A stretch of 14,872 nt of DNA from an uncultured Candidatus Saccharibacteria bacterium (GTDB lineage: Bacteria > Patescibacteriota > Saccharimonadia > Saccharimonadales > Saccharimonadaceae): NCBI GenBank assembly GCA_946187605.1, contig CAMHRH010000013.1, positions 1 to 14,872 of the forward strand. Reading direction: 5' to 3'. The stretch's first letter is position 1. Each line of letters opens with the position of its first letter. Position numbers and translations under genes: made by a program. This document shows positions 5,714 through 13,233 of the stretch, one piece after another. Below the pieces are notes generated by a model. That model was given only the letters and a program-made list of their open reading frames with translations, was not told where the DNA came from and searched no databases.

Positions 5714-6758
5714 AAAAAAAGACAAAAAACGCCGCACATACAAAAGCTTTAAAGAGGCTTTTTATGCGGCGCGCGAAAAAATCTGGGACAAAAAACGCGC
5801 TCGCCTGAAACTCCATCACAGTTTCAAGCGTAGCTATCGCGAAGATTATGTGCGCGGGCTCAAAGCGCCAGGCCTTGTCGCGCATGCGGTTGCAACGTTG
5901 AAAATTATCTTTAAGAATTGGAAACTGTTTGGCGGATTTTTGCTGATTATTGTCATAATGAACATTATTTTCGTTGGCCTAATGAACGAGGAAACCTATC
6001 AGACTGTGCAAGATAGTATCGACGAAAGTAGCGAAGTGCTTCAGTATGGCGAGATTGGCCGTGTCGCGAAATCTGGTCTATTGCTAATCTCGACTATTAC
6101 GACTGGCGGCCTGACTAAAGGCATGACTGAAGTACAGCAGGCTTTTGCAATATTCTTTGCGGCGATTATAATTTTGACGACAATTTATTATCTGCGCCAT
6201 CTCATGGCAGGGAATCATCCGCGCATTCGTGATGGTTTATATAATGCTCTCGCGCCGCTAGTTTCGACTCTACTCGTGATTATTCTTCTACTCATTCATC
6301 TAATACCAGTATTTATCTTTACGATTGTCTATTCGACTGCAGTTTCGACTGACTTTTTGAGTCAACCACTGTATGCCTTTCTGTTCTGGCTCTTTGGTGG
6401 CCTATTAATATTACTATCAGTGTATCTTGTGCCAGTATCACTATTGTCGCTCTGCGCCGTGACTGTGCCAGGTATCTATCCGATGCAAGCGGTTTATGCT
6501 GTGACTGATTTAGTGCAGGGGCGCCGCACGAAGATTATTATTCGCGTATTCTTCGCATTGGTTTTCTTGGCAGTTATTTGGGTGATTGTTATGATGCCGT
6601 TGATTTGGCTAGATCTCGTTCTGAAACAGAATATAGAATGGTTGAATATAGTACCGTTCATACCATTTATGCTTCAGGTCATGACGACCTTTACAGTGAT
6701 TTATCTAGCATCATATATTTATCTATTTTACCGAAGGATGCTCGATGATCCCGAATGA
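5700..6758 (+). CDS. Six-span integral membrane protein of unknown function
   Basis: A 352-residue protein that I do not recognise. The first 70 residues are highly basic (M-P-K-N-R-K-K-D-K-K-R-R) and should lie in the cytoplasm. About six hydrophobic spans follow, near 76-95, 146-166, 185-212, 224-252, 281-305 and 315-343. The loop between spans 1 and 2 (96-145) is acidic and then glycine/threonine-rich (S-T-I-T-T-G-G-L-T-K-G-M-T). No catalytic motif is evident. The gene begins inside the last codons of htpX (14-nt overlap) and ends inside the first codons of ligA (14-nt overlap), so it is probably translated by coupling. A weak GAAAGG lies 9 nt before the ATG. Its link to htpX may mean it is a partner or substrate, but that is speculation. 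Confidence 0.8.
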   Translation: MPKNRKKDKKRRTYKSFKEAFYAAREKIWDKKRARLKLHHSFKRSYREDYVRGLKAPGLVAHAVATLKIIFKNWKLFGGFLLIIVIMNIIFVGLMNEETYQTVQDSIDESSEVLQYGEIGRVAKSGLLLISTITTGGLTKGMTEVQQAFAIFFAAIIILTTIYYLRHLMAGNHPRIRDGLYNALAPLVSTLLVIILLLIHLIPVFIFTIVYSTAVSTDFLSQPLYAFLFWLFGGLLILLSVYLVPVSLLSLCAVTVPGIYPMQAVYAVTDLVQGRRTKIIIRVFFALVFLAVIWVIVMMPLIWLDLVLKQNIEWLNIVPFIPFMLQVMTTFTVIYLASYIYLFYRRMLDDPE

Positions 6759-8730
6759 TGTGCGTGAGCGCGTCGAAAAACTCCGCGAGCTAATAAACGA
6801 CTATCGTTATCACTATCACGTTCTCGACGAGTCAATTATGTCCGAGGCGGCCGCGGACAGTTTGAAGCATGAGCTCTCGCAAATTGAAGCGAAATATCCA
6901 GAGCTAATCACGCCCGATTCACCAACTCAGCGTGTGGCAGGCCGTGCGCTTGATAAATTTCAGAAGGTCGCGCATGTCGAACGTATGATATCGCTTGCGG
7001 ATGTTTTTTCGGAAGATGAAGTGCGTGAATGGCTGGAGCGTATTGCGAAGCTCGGCGCTATTAATCCGGATTTATTTGTTGATATCAAGATGGATGGTCT
7101 CGCGATGGCGCTCATTTATGAAGATGGACTATTAAAACAGGCCGTTACGCGCGGCGACGGTCGTGTCGGCGAAGACGTGACGATGAATGTCCGCACAATT
7201 GAGAATGTTCCACTTTCGATTGCGCAAAAAGAACATACCGAAGTGCGCGGCGAGGTGGTAATCTTTAAGGCGGATTTTGATGAATTAAATAAAAAACAAC
7301 GCGCAATGGGCAAGCCGGAATTTGCAAACCCGCGCAATCTCGCTGCTGGCACGATTCGGCAGCTCGATCCCAAAATTGCCGCCAGTCGGCCGCTTAAATT
7401 CATGGCCTATGACATGGTTGCGCCAAACTTGCCAAAGAACTCCGACGTCTATGACCGTTTGGCAGAATTGGGCTTTAGGACGTCAAAGCAGCAGGTAATT
7501 TGCCATACTCCTACTGAAGCAATGGCTTTTATCCATAGGCTAGAAACCGAGCGTCAGAAATTACCATTTGGCACTGACGGCGCCGTAATAAAAGTTAATG
7601 ATCGCAAAGTTTATCAGGCACTTGGAATTGTTGGCAAGACGCCGCGAGCGGCTGTAGCATTTAAATATCCAGCCGAAGAAGCCACGACGATTGTGAAAGA
7701 TATTGTTATTTCGATTGGCCGCACGGGTGCTGCGACGCCGGTTGCGGTTTTTGATCCAGTGCAAGTGGCTGGTTCCACTGTGCGCCACGCATCGCTACAT
7801 AATGCCGACGAGATTGCGCGCCTAGATATTCGTGTTGGCGACACGGTCGTAATCTATAAGGCTGGCGACATTATTCCGCAAGTTGACCGTGTCTTGGTCG
7901 AGCTTAGACCAAATAACTCCGAGCCATACGACTACGAAGAAGCCCTCCGAGAGCAATACCCAGAGCTAGAGTTTGAGCGCTCGTCTGGCGAGGTAGTCTA
8001 TCGCGTCAAGGGGGCGAATGCTGACGAGATGCTAAAGCGCGCGATTGAGTATTATGCGAGCAAATCGGCCTTAAACATTGAAGGGCTTGGCGAAAAGAAC
8101 GTCGAAGCTTTGGTTGATGCTGGCCTAGTCGGCTCGATTGCGGACTTATATACACTAACTGCCGGTCAGGTCGAGAACCTTGAGCGATTTGCGGAGCTTT
8201 CGGCGCATAAGCTCGTCGATAATATTCAAGCAAGTAAGACGCCACCGCTCGCGCGTTTTATCACGGCGATTGGGATCAGGCATATTGGGGCGCAGACCGC
8301 GATTGACCTTGCGGCCCATTTCAAAGAACTCGACGCCCTCCGAAACGCGACCGAGTCGGAACTGCTCGAAATGCCAGGGATTGGCAAGATTGTTGCCGAG
8401 TCGATTCTTGCGTTCTTCTCGGATGAAGACAACTTGGCGCTTCTCGATCGACTAAAAGAACTCGGCGTCGAGCCGGTCTATCAAGACACATCTAATGGCA
8501 AGCTAAATGGCCTATCGTTTGTTGTGACAGGCACGCTCGACTCGATGGGGCGCGACGCGGCAGCCGAGAAGATTCGCGCGCTTGGCGGAGAATTCCACAG
8601 CTCCGTTGTAAAAACGACAAAATACCTTGTAGCAGGCCGCAACACGGGAAAATCGAAGCTCGAAAAAGCCGCAAAATATGGCACTGAAGTGATTGACGAA
8701 GAGAGATTCCTTAAGCTTTTGGGCGAATGA
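6745..8730 (+). CDS. ligA: NAD-dependent DNA ligase LigA, lacking zinc-finger cysteines
   Basis: LigA seals nicks in duplex DNA using NAD+ during replication and repair. The 661-residue protein has the full domain order: Ia, adenylation domain with catalytic K115 in K-M-D-G (115-118), T-R-G-D-G (135-139), F-A-N-P-R-N (193-198), V-I-K-V (281-284), OB fold, zinc-finger position, HhH region (I-E-G-L-G-E-K, 445-451), and a C-terminal BRCT domain (about 583-661). Two departures stand out. The C4 zinc finger (about 403-430) has no cysteine at all although flanking sequence aligns well with the family. In domain Ia, the tyrosine equivalent to E. coli Tyr35 is Ala37 and Asp32 is Glu34; Tyr22, His23 and Asp36 are kept. 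An AAGGA lies 7 nt before the ATG. The start lies in the 3' end of the previous gene. Confidence 0.95.
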   Translation: MIPNDVRERVEKLRELINDYRYHYHVLDESIMSEAAADSLKHELSQIEAKYPELITPDSPTQRVAGRALDKFQKVAHVERMISLADVFSEDEVREWLERIAKLGAINPDLFVDIKMDGLAMALIYEDGLLKQAVTRGDGRVGEDVTMNVRTIENVPLSIAQKEHTEVRGEVVIFKADFDELNKKQRAMGKPEFANPRNLAAGTIRQLDPKIAASRPLKFMAYDMVAPNLPKNSDVYDRLAELGFRTSKQQVICHTPTEAMAFIHRLETERQKLPFGTDGAVIKVNDRKVYQALGIVGKTPRAAVAFKYPAEEATTIVKDIVISIGRTGAATPVAVFDPVQVAGSTVRHASLHNADEIARLDIRVGDTVVIYKAGDIIPQVDRVLVELRPNNSEPYDYEEALREQYPELEFERSSGEVVYRVKGANADEMLKRAIEYYASKSALNIEGLGEKNVEALVDAGLVGSIADLYTLTAGQVENLERFAELSAHKLVDNIQASKTPPLARFITAIGIRHIGAQTAIDLAAHFKELDALRNATESELLEMPGIGKIVAESILAFFSDEDNLALLDRLKELGVEPVYQDTSNGKLNGLSFVVTGTLDSMGRDAAAEKIRALGGEFHSSVVKTTKYLVAGRNTGKSKLEKAAKYGTEVIDEERFLKLLGE

Positions 8731-8755
8731 AAAAGCCAGACAGAAACTGTCTGGC
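8730..8755 (-). terminator. Terminator of the 56-aa membrane protein gene
   Basis: GCCAGACAG, AAA and CTGTCTGGC form a perfect 9-bp stem with a 3-nt loop (8735-8755). On the minus strand it is followed by TTTTT, which reaches the last base of the ligA stop codon. Confidence 0.8.
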
Positions 8756-8757
8756 GA

Positions 8758-8780
8758 ACGCCACATTTATGGCGTCTTTT
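8758..8780 (+). terminator. Terminator of the htpX-ligA run
   Basis: ACGCCA, a CATTTA loop and TGGCGT form a perfect 6-bp stem followed by CTTTT on the plus strand. The hairpin includes the stop codon of the convergent small gene (TAA at 8767-8769, in the loop), so the two terminators are interleaved. Confidence 0.6.
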
Positions 8781-8937
8781 CTGGGCTAGCTTCGCATATG
8801 GAGTTCATTGTTTCGATTAGTTCGTCGTGGCGACGTTTTTTGGGTAAATCGATAAAGTAATACTGCCACAGTTTTGCGACAATGATGAAGACGACAGCTA
8901 ATCCAGTCATCGCTGCAAGTTGCAGTGGAATGTCCAT
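8767..8937 (-). CDS. Small single-span membrane protein (56 aa), unknown
   Basis: A 56-residue protein, not recognised. Residues 7-25 or so form one hydrophobic helix (A-A-M-T-G-L-A-V-V-F-I-I-V), followed by Y-Y-F-I and a basic patch K-K-R-R-H, then a polar tail ending S-P-E-K-T-P. The charge pattern puts the tail in the cytoplasm. A strong AGGAGGT (8951-8957) and an extended -10 box (8986-8994) upstream support a real gene. The spacing from the Shine-Dalgarno to the ATG at 8937 is long (14 nt after GGAGG); the in-frame GTG at 8952 overlaps the Shine-Dalgarno itself and is less likely. It has its own terminator, converging on ligA. It is divergent from clpC. Confidence 0.65.
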   Translation of the reverse strand: MDIPLQLAAMTGLAVVFIIVAKLWQYYFIDLPKKRRHDELIETMNSICEASPEKTP

Positions 8938-8985
8938 AGTATTCTTATTCACCTCCTATTCGGGCGTATTTGAATCTATTTCATC

Positions 8986-8994
8986 AATATAGCA
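8986..8994 (-). promoter_or_regulatory. Extended -10 promoter of the 56-aa gene
   Basis: On the minus strand TGCTATATT is an extended -10 box; no good -35 is seen. The predicted start near 8979 gives a leader of about 42 nt carrying AGGAGGT. Confidence 0.55.
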
Positions 8995-9067
8995 TAACTA
9001 GTTCTGAAAATGTAGCAACTTTGTAGTGCTATAGTTTGTTTTCTTTAAAGCGTAAACATTTTTAGAA

Positions 9068-9094
9068 TTAGCACTCTTGCATTTCGAGTGCTAA
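9068..9094 (+). promoter_or_regulatory. CIRCE operator (HrcA site) of clpC
   Basis: TTAGCACTC-N9-GAGTGCTAA is an exact match to the CIRCE consensus bound by the heat-shock repressor HrcA. The 9-nt spacer is TTGCATTTC, whose first six bases serve as the -35 box of the clpC promoter. HrcA binding would therefore cover the -35 region. Confidence 0.95.
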
Positions 9095-9105
9095 TTTCCT
9101 ATAAT
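9077..9105 (+). promoter_or_regulatory. clpC promoter, -35 inside CIRCE
   Basis: TTGCAT (9077-9082), 17-bp spacer, TATAAT (9100-9105). The clpC ATG is 8 nt after the -10 box, so the mRNA should be leaderless or nearly so. Confidence 0.85.
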
Positions 9106-9113
9106 AGAGGTAT

Positions 9114-11588
9114 ATGGCAGACGAATTTAGTGAAATCATGAATCATCTCAGTGAGAATGCTCGTTTTGCGTTGCAAAAAGCTGATTATTATTCAAAACGT
9201 TACAACCAAGGCTATATGGGTACCGAACATCTTCTCATGGGTGTAATGGCTCAGGATACTTCGACTGGTGCAAAAATTCTATCCAGTGAAGGTATTGACT
9301 TGGATCAAATTGAACGTGCGCAGGGAAAAGTTGCCGTAGATGTTCCGGCGGCGCCAATGGCAATGATGTCGCTATCCGAAGCGACCGTTCTTACCCTCCG
9401 TATGTCGCTAAATTTCGCGCGTGAGAATGGCCTGGATATTGTTGGTACGGAGCATATTCTTTACGCTATGATTCGCCAGCCAAATTCTCGTGCAACCGTC
9501 TTATTAGATCAGCTGGATGTCGATATTGATAAAATCGCTAGCAAAATCGAGGAATTGGTCGAGAGACAAGCCGACGAGGCAAAACTCGAGAAGCAAAAAC
9601 GTCGCGCCGGCAAACGCCCGACTTTTCGGTGGCTAACAAAATTTGGCACCGACTTAACTGAAGAGGCAAAGAATGGCAAGTTAGATACCGTTATCGGTCG
9701 CGACCAAGAGATTGAGCGCGCTGTTACGGTGCTATGCCGCCGCACGAAGTCGAATCCAGTTTTGATTGGCGAAGCTGGCGTCGGTAAGACTGCGATTGTT
9801 GAGGGGCTCGCAATGCGTATAGCAAAGAATGATGTTCCTGGCGCACTAATTGGCAAGCGTATCTTCCAAGTTGATTTGAGTTCGGTTGTAGCTGGCACAA
9901 AATTCCGCGGCGAATTTGAAGAGCGCATAAAAGGCATTATTGATGAGGCGGTCGGTGATGATTCGGTAATTCTATTTATCGACGAGCTACATCTACTCGC
10001 CGGCGCTGGCAGCGCGGAGGGCAGCATGGATGCGGCGAATATTCTAAAGCCTGCACTTGCTCGCAACAGTATTAAGCTTATCGGCGCTACGACTCTTGAT
10101 GAATATCGTAAAAACATCGAAAAGGATAAAGCGCTCGCTCGCCGTTTCCAAACGGTCATCGTTAATGAGCCGTCGCCGACGATTACGCTTCGTATCTTGA
10201 AAGGCATTAAAAAACATTACGAAGAGCATCATCAAGTTACGATTTCGGACGAGATACTCGAAGAGGCCATTAATCTTTCCGAGCGCTACATTTCGGACCG
10301 TTTCATGCCAGATAAGGTTATTGACGTGATTGATGAAGCAAGTGCGATTGCGCGCGTATCTTTAGATAAAGCTGGCGCAAGTGTATATAAAAAGAACAAA
10401 ATTGAGCTCACTGAGCTCCAAGAAAAAATCGAGAGTGCGGCCGAGAAAGAAGATTATGAAAAAGCGGCCGAGTATAAGACTCGCGCTGCGCAGCTGCAAG
10501 AAGAAATCGAAAAGCTCAAGAAAACGAATAAAAACCTCGACAAAGCACCCGCAGTTACGAGCGAGAATCTCGCGACGGCGATTAGCCTAAAAACTGGTAT
10601 TCCGGTCAGTCGCGTACGCGGATCCGAGCAGGAACTGCTATTGAATCTCGAGAAACACCTCAAAAAAGAGATTATCGGCCAAGACGAAGCAATCAAGGTT
10701 ACTAGCAAAGCGATTCGTCGCGGTCGCTCGGGCATCGCCGATATTCACCGCCCAATTGGCTCATTTGTATTTCTCGGCCCGACTGGTGTTGGCAAAACTG
10801 AGCTCGCAAAAACGATTGCGCGCGAAGTATTTGGCGGCGAAGATTCGCTGATAAAAATCGATATGTCGGAGTTTGCTGAAAAGCACAATGTAGCGCGCCT
10901 GGTTGGTGCACCGGCTGGCTATGTTGGCTATGATGATGGCGGAAAACTTACCGAACAAATCCGCCGTCACCCGTACTCAGTTGTTTTGTTCGACGAAATC
11001 GAAAAAGCGCACCCAGAAGTATTTAATATCTTATTGCAAATACTAGAAGACGGCACTCTGACGGATGGACAAGGTACAAAAGTTAAGTTTAATAACTCGA
11101 TCGTTATCCTGACGAGCAACTTAGGTGCCGAGGATATGTATCGTGAATCCGAGATGGGTTTTGCGATGAAGGGGCCGAAAGATGCGAAGGCGCTCGAGGC
11201 GGAACATGCTGCAAATGAAGCCGCTGCGATGAAGGCGCTTCGCAAAATGATGCGCCCAGAGCTTGTCAATCGTTTTGACGCAATCGTAACGTTTAACGCG
11301 CTAAGTCGCAAAAATGTCGAAGCGATTTTTGGCAATATGATTGGCGACCTAAAGAAGCGTCTCGCAACGAAGTCGATTGGGCTTGAAATTACGTCGGCAG
11401 CGCAAAAACAGCTGATTGAGGACGGCTATGATGCGAAAAATGGCGCACGTCCACTTCGCCGTACGATTGAGGACAATGTAGAGACTCTATTGGCGGATAA
11501 TATATTGTCTGGCAAAATTGACAAAGGCGATATTGCAAAAGTCGATTATCGCAAAGGCGAATATGTGCTGACAAAAACACATGAATAG
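9114..11588 (+). CDS. clpC: ClpC-type AAA+ unfoldase (Clp protease ATPase subunit)
   Basis: ClpC unfolds substrate proteins with ATP and feeds them to the ClpP chamber in the cytoplasm. The 824-residue protein has the usual length and order: a double Clp N-repeat (about 1-150), first AAA+ domain with Walker A G-E-A-G-V-G-K-T (219-226) and Walker B around I-L-F-I-D-E-L-H (286-293), a short coiled-coil middle domain with a UVR-like motif (D-Y-E-K-A-A-E-Y-K, about 447-455) that marks ClpC rather than ClpA or ClpB, and a second AAA+ domain with G-P-T-G-V-G-K-T (555-562) and V-L-F-D-E-I-E-K-A-H (624-633). M-G-F at 681-683 sits where the ClpP-docking loop is expected. A perfect CIRCE lies just upstream, so HrcA should control it. 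The start has no Shine-Dalgarno. The next gene begins 17 nt after its stop. Confidence 0.96.
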   Translation: MADEFSEIMNHLSENARFALQKADYYSKRYNQGYMGTEHLLMGVMAQDTSTGAKILSSEGIDLDQIERAQGKVAVDVPAAPMAMMSLSEATVLTLRMSLNFARENGLDIVGTEHILYAMIRQPNSRATVLLDQLDVDIDKIASKIEELVERQADEAKLEKQKRRAGKRPTFRWLTKFGTDLTEEAKNGKLDTVIGRDQEIERAVTVLCRRTKSNPVLIGEAGVGKTAIVEGLAMRIAKNDVPGALIGKRIFQVDLSSVVAGTKFRGEFEERIKGIIDEAVGDDSVILFIDELHLLAGAGSAEGSMDAANILKPALARNSIKLIGATTLDEYRKNIEKDKALARRFQTVIVNEPSPTITLRILKGIKKHYEEHHQVTISDEILEEAINLSERYISDRFMPDKVIDVIDEASAIARVSLDKAGASVYKKNKIELTELQEKIESAAEKEDYEKAAEYKTRAAQLQEEIEKLKKTNKNLDKAPAVTSENLATAISLKTGIPVSRVRGSEQELLLNLEKHLKKEIIGQDEAIKVTSKAIRRGRSGIADIHRPIGSFVFLGPTGVGKTELAKTIAREVFGGEDSLIKIDMSEFAEKHNVARLVGAPAGYVGYDDGGKLTEQIRRHPYSVVLFDEIEKAHPEVFNILLQILEDGTLTDGQGTKVKFNNSIVILTSNLGAEDMYRESEMGFAMKGPKDAKALEAEHAANEAAAMKALRKMMRPELVNRFDAIVTFNALSRKNVEAIFGNMIGDLKKRLATKSIGLEITSAAQKQLIEDGYDAKNGARPLRRTIEDNVETLLADNILSGKIDKGDIAKVDYRKGEYVLTKTHE

Positions 11589-11605
11589 CTTTTAATAATA
11601 ATAAT

Positions 11606-12604
11606 ATGCAACAGCAACCAAATAAAAAACGCGCATCGAAGAAAGTTTTAATTTCGACGCTCATTATTTGCGTTATTATCTTGGTTTTGGCGATGAATTA
11701 TACTTTTATCTCTGACGCAATCTTGGCAATCGGCTATGAGCCAACTCTAGAGATGCAAGATATAATTGATTCAGATAATTTAACTAGTGCCGGCAATCAT
11801 ATAGCAATGGCGACTCAGCCGCAATTGCAGGAGTCGGCGGATTTCAATGAAGCTTGTCCTAACTCAAATGAGAATGCTTCAATCCTTGGTTGCTTCGGTG
11901 ATAATCAGATCCATATCCATAACGTCACGGATGATGGTTTAGCCGGAATTCTAGAGGCAACTTTTGCGCATGAGCTATTGCATGCTGTATGGGCGCGCAT
12001 GCTACCGTGGGAGCGGGCGTCGCTTGAGGAATCAATTAGTCAAGTATATCAGAGCAATCAAGACCTTCATAAGCATATGGAGCTATATGCGGATGACAGC
12101 TTTTATGACGAACTGCACTCTGTGATTGGCTCACAAATTAGTTGCGACGATATGCCGGATAATTTATGTAGCCACTATAAGAAATATTTTAATGATCAGA
12201 CAAAAATAGTCGCATATTATACGAATTATAGCGATAAATTTAATGAACTGGCTGAGCGTGCTAAGGAGCTTGAAAAACAAATCGAAGAATACCGTGTGCA
12301 GATAGAGAAGTTGCAGGAAAACTACGATAAAGAAGGTGCAACGTTATCGGACGATATTAATACTTTTAATGCTCGCGCAAAAAATGGATATTTCAAAACG
12401 ACCAGCGAATTTGAGGCGGCGCACTCTGCGCTCGTTTCGCGCCAAACGGCTCTGAATAAAGAATACGAAACGCTGAGCGATGCGGTCATCTCTGCAAATA
12501 AGTTAATTGAAGAATATAATGCCAATATTGCGCGTAGCAATGAGTTGCAGCGAGCAATTGACAGCAAAGCCGAACAACCAGGGCAGAGCGGTATCAATAA
12601 TTAG
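11606..12604 (+). CDS. Membrane-anchored putative zinc metallopeptidase with C-terminal coiled coil
   Basis: A 332-residue protein with a basic N-terminus (K-K-R-A-S-K-K) and one hydrophobic helix at about 14-30, acting as a signal anchor so that the rest faces outside. H-E-L-L-H at 122-126 inside A-T-F-A-H-E-L-L-H-A-V fits the HExxH zinc site of metallopeptidases; a third ligand may be in Y-D-E-L-H (167-171) but this is uncertain. Four cysteines (C84, C96, C180, C188) lie in the outer domain and could form disulfides. From about 205 to 325 the sequence is heptad-like and charged (A-K-E-L-E-K-Q-I-E-E), a long coiled coil. It sits between clpC and clpP, 17 nt after clpC, with an AATAAT run but no Shine-Dalgarno before the ATG. 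Its stop codon lies inside the clpP CIRCE. Family not named; function inferred from the motif only. Confidence 0.75.
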   Translation: MQQQPNKKRASKKVLISTLIICVIILVLAMNYTFISDAILAIGYEPTLEMQDIIDSDNLTSAGNHIAMATQPQLQESADFNEACPNSNENASILGCFGDNQIHIHNVTDDGLAGILEATFAHELLHAVWARMLPWERASLEESISQVYQSNQDLHKHMELYADDSFYDELHSVIGSQISCDDMPDNLCSHYKKYFNDQTKIVAYYTNYSDKFNELAERAKELEKQIEEYRVQIEKLQENYDKEGATLSDDINTFNARAKNGYFKTTSEFEAAHSALVSRQTALNKEYETLSDAVISANKLIEEYNANIARSNELQRAIDSKAEQPGQSGINN

Positions 12605-12627
12605 CACTCTTGCATTTCGAGTGCTAG
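12601..12627 (+). promoter_or_regulatory. CIRCE operator (HrcA site) of clpP
   Basis: TTAGCACTC-N9-GAGTGCTAG matches CIRCE with one change at the last base. The spacer TTGCATTTC is identical to that of the clpC site. The TAG stop of the preceding gene (12602-12604) is part of the left arm. Confidence 0.93.
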
Positions 12628-12638
12628 AAAGTTATACT
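12610..12638 (+). promoter_or_regulatory. clpP promoter, -35 inside CIRCE
   Basis: TTGCAT (12610-12615), 17-bp spacer, TATACT (12633-12638). The clpP ATG follows after 6 nt, so the predicted transcript start coincides with the start codon. Confidence 0.8.
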
Positions 12639-12644
12639 GATAGC

Positions 12645-13226
12645 ATGAAAGATTATTTGGTTCCAACAGTTATTGAAGAAAGCAATCGCGGCGAGCGCGC
12701 TTACGATATATATTCGCGCCTCCTTAAAGAACGCGTCGTTTTTCTGGGCGAAGACGTAAATCCTGCCACGGCGAATATTGTTATTGCGCAGCTTCTGCAC
12801 CTTGCTTACGAAGACCCCAAAAAGGATATTAAGTTCTATATTAATTCTCCTGGCGGCTCGGTTTATGACGGTCTTGCAATTATTGACACTATTAATTACA
12901 TCGAGCCAGATGTACAGACGATTGGTATTGGTCTTCAGGCCTCAATGGGCGCAATGCTGCTTTCGAGCGGCGCGAAGGGCAAGCGCTATGCCTTGCCGAA
13001 CTCGCGCATTATGATTCACCAGCCAAGCTCTGGCACGGAGGGCAAAATTACCGACCAGGAAATTGCTCTCAGAGAAGGAATATATCTCAAGAAAGTCCTC
13101 GCCGAAATGATGGCAAAAAATACCGGTAAGACTGTCGCGCAGGTCGAAAAGGATATGGATCGCGATAACTGGATGTCTGCCGAAGAAGCACTGGAGTATG
13201 GCATCATTGACGAGATAATTAAATAA
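12645..13226 (+). CDS. clpP: ATP-dependent Clp protease proteolytic subunit ClpP
   Basis: ClpP is the serine peptidase chamber that degrades proteins delivered by ClpC or similar ATPases. With the ATG at 12645 the protein has 193 residues, the usual length of mature ClpP. The catalytic triad is visible: S100 in Q-A-S-M-G-A, H125 in M-I-H-Q-P, and D174 in D-R-D-N-W-M-S. The Y-I-N-S-P-G-G-S-V oxyanion segment is at 65-73. The frame is open upstream to 12507, but that part overlaps the preceding gene and lies before the promoter, so it is not coding for ClpP. A CIRCE and a promoter placed 6 nt before the ATG give clpP its own HrcA-controlled, probably leaderless mRNA, matching clpC. A bidirectional terminator follows the TAA. 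Confidence 0.97.
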   Translation: MKDYLVPTVIEESNRGERAYDIYSRLLKERVVFLGEDVNPATANIVIAQLLHLAYEDPKKDIKFYINSPGGSVYDGLAIIDTINYIEPDVQTIGIGLQASMGAMLLSSGAKGKRYALPNSRIMIHQPSSGTEGKITDQEIALREGIYLKKVLAEMMAKNTGKTVAQVEKDMDRDNWMSAEEALEYGIIDEIIK

Positions 13227-13233
13227 AAAACGG

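Noticed and set aside
9509..10207. 232-aa minus-strand frame inside clpC
   Set aside because: Antisense shadow of clpC; serine/arginine-rich translation with no recognisable domain.
12507..12644. 46-residue N-terminal extension of ClpP
   Set aside because: Lies within the preceding gene and upstream of the clpP promoter and CIRCE; ClpP starting at 12645 already has the usual length.
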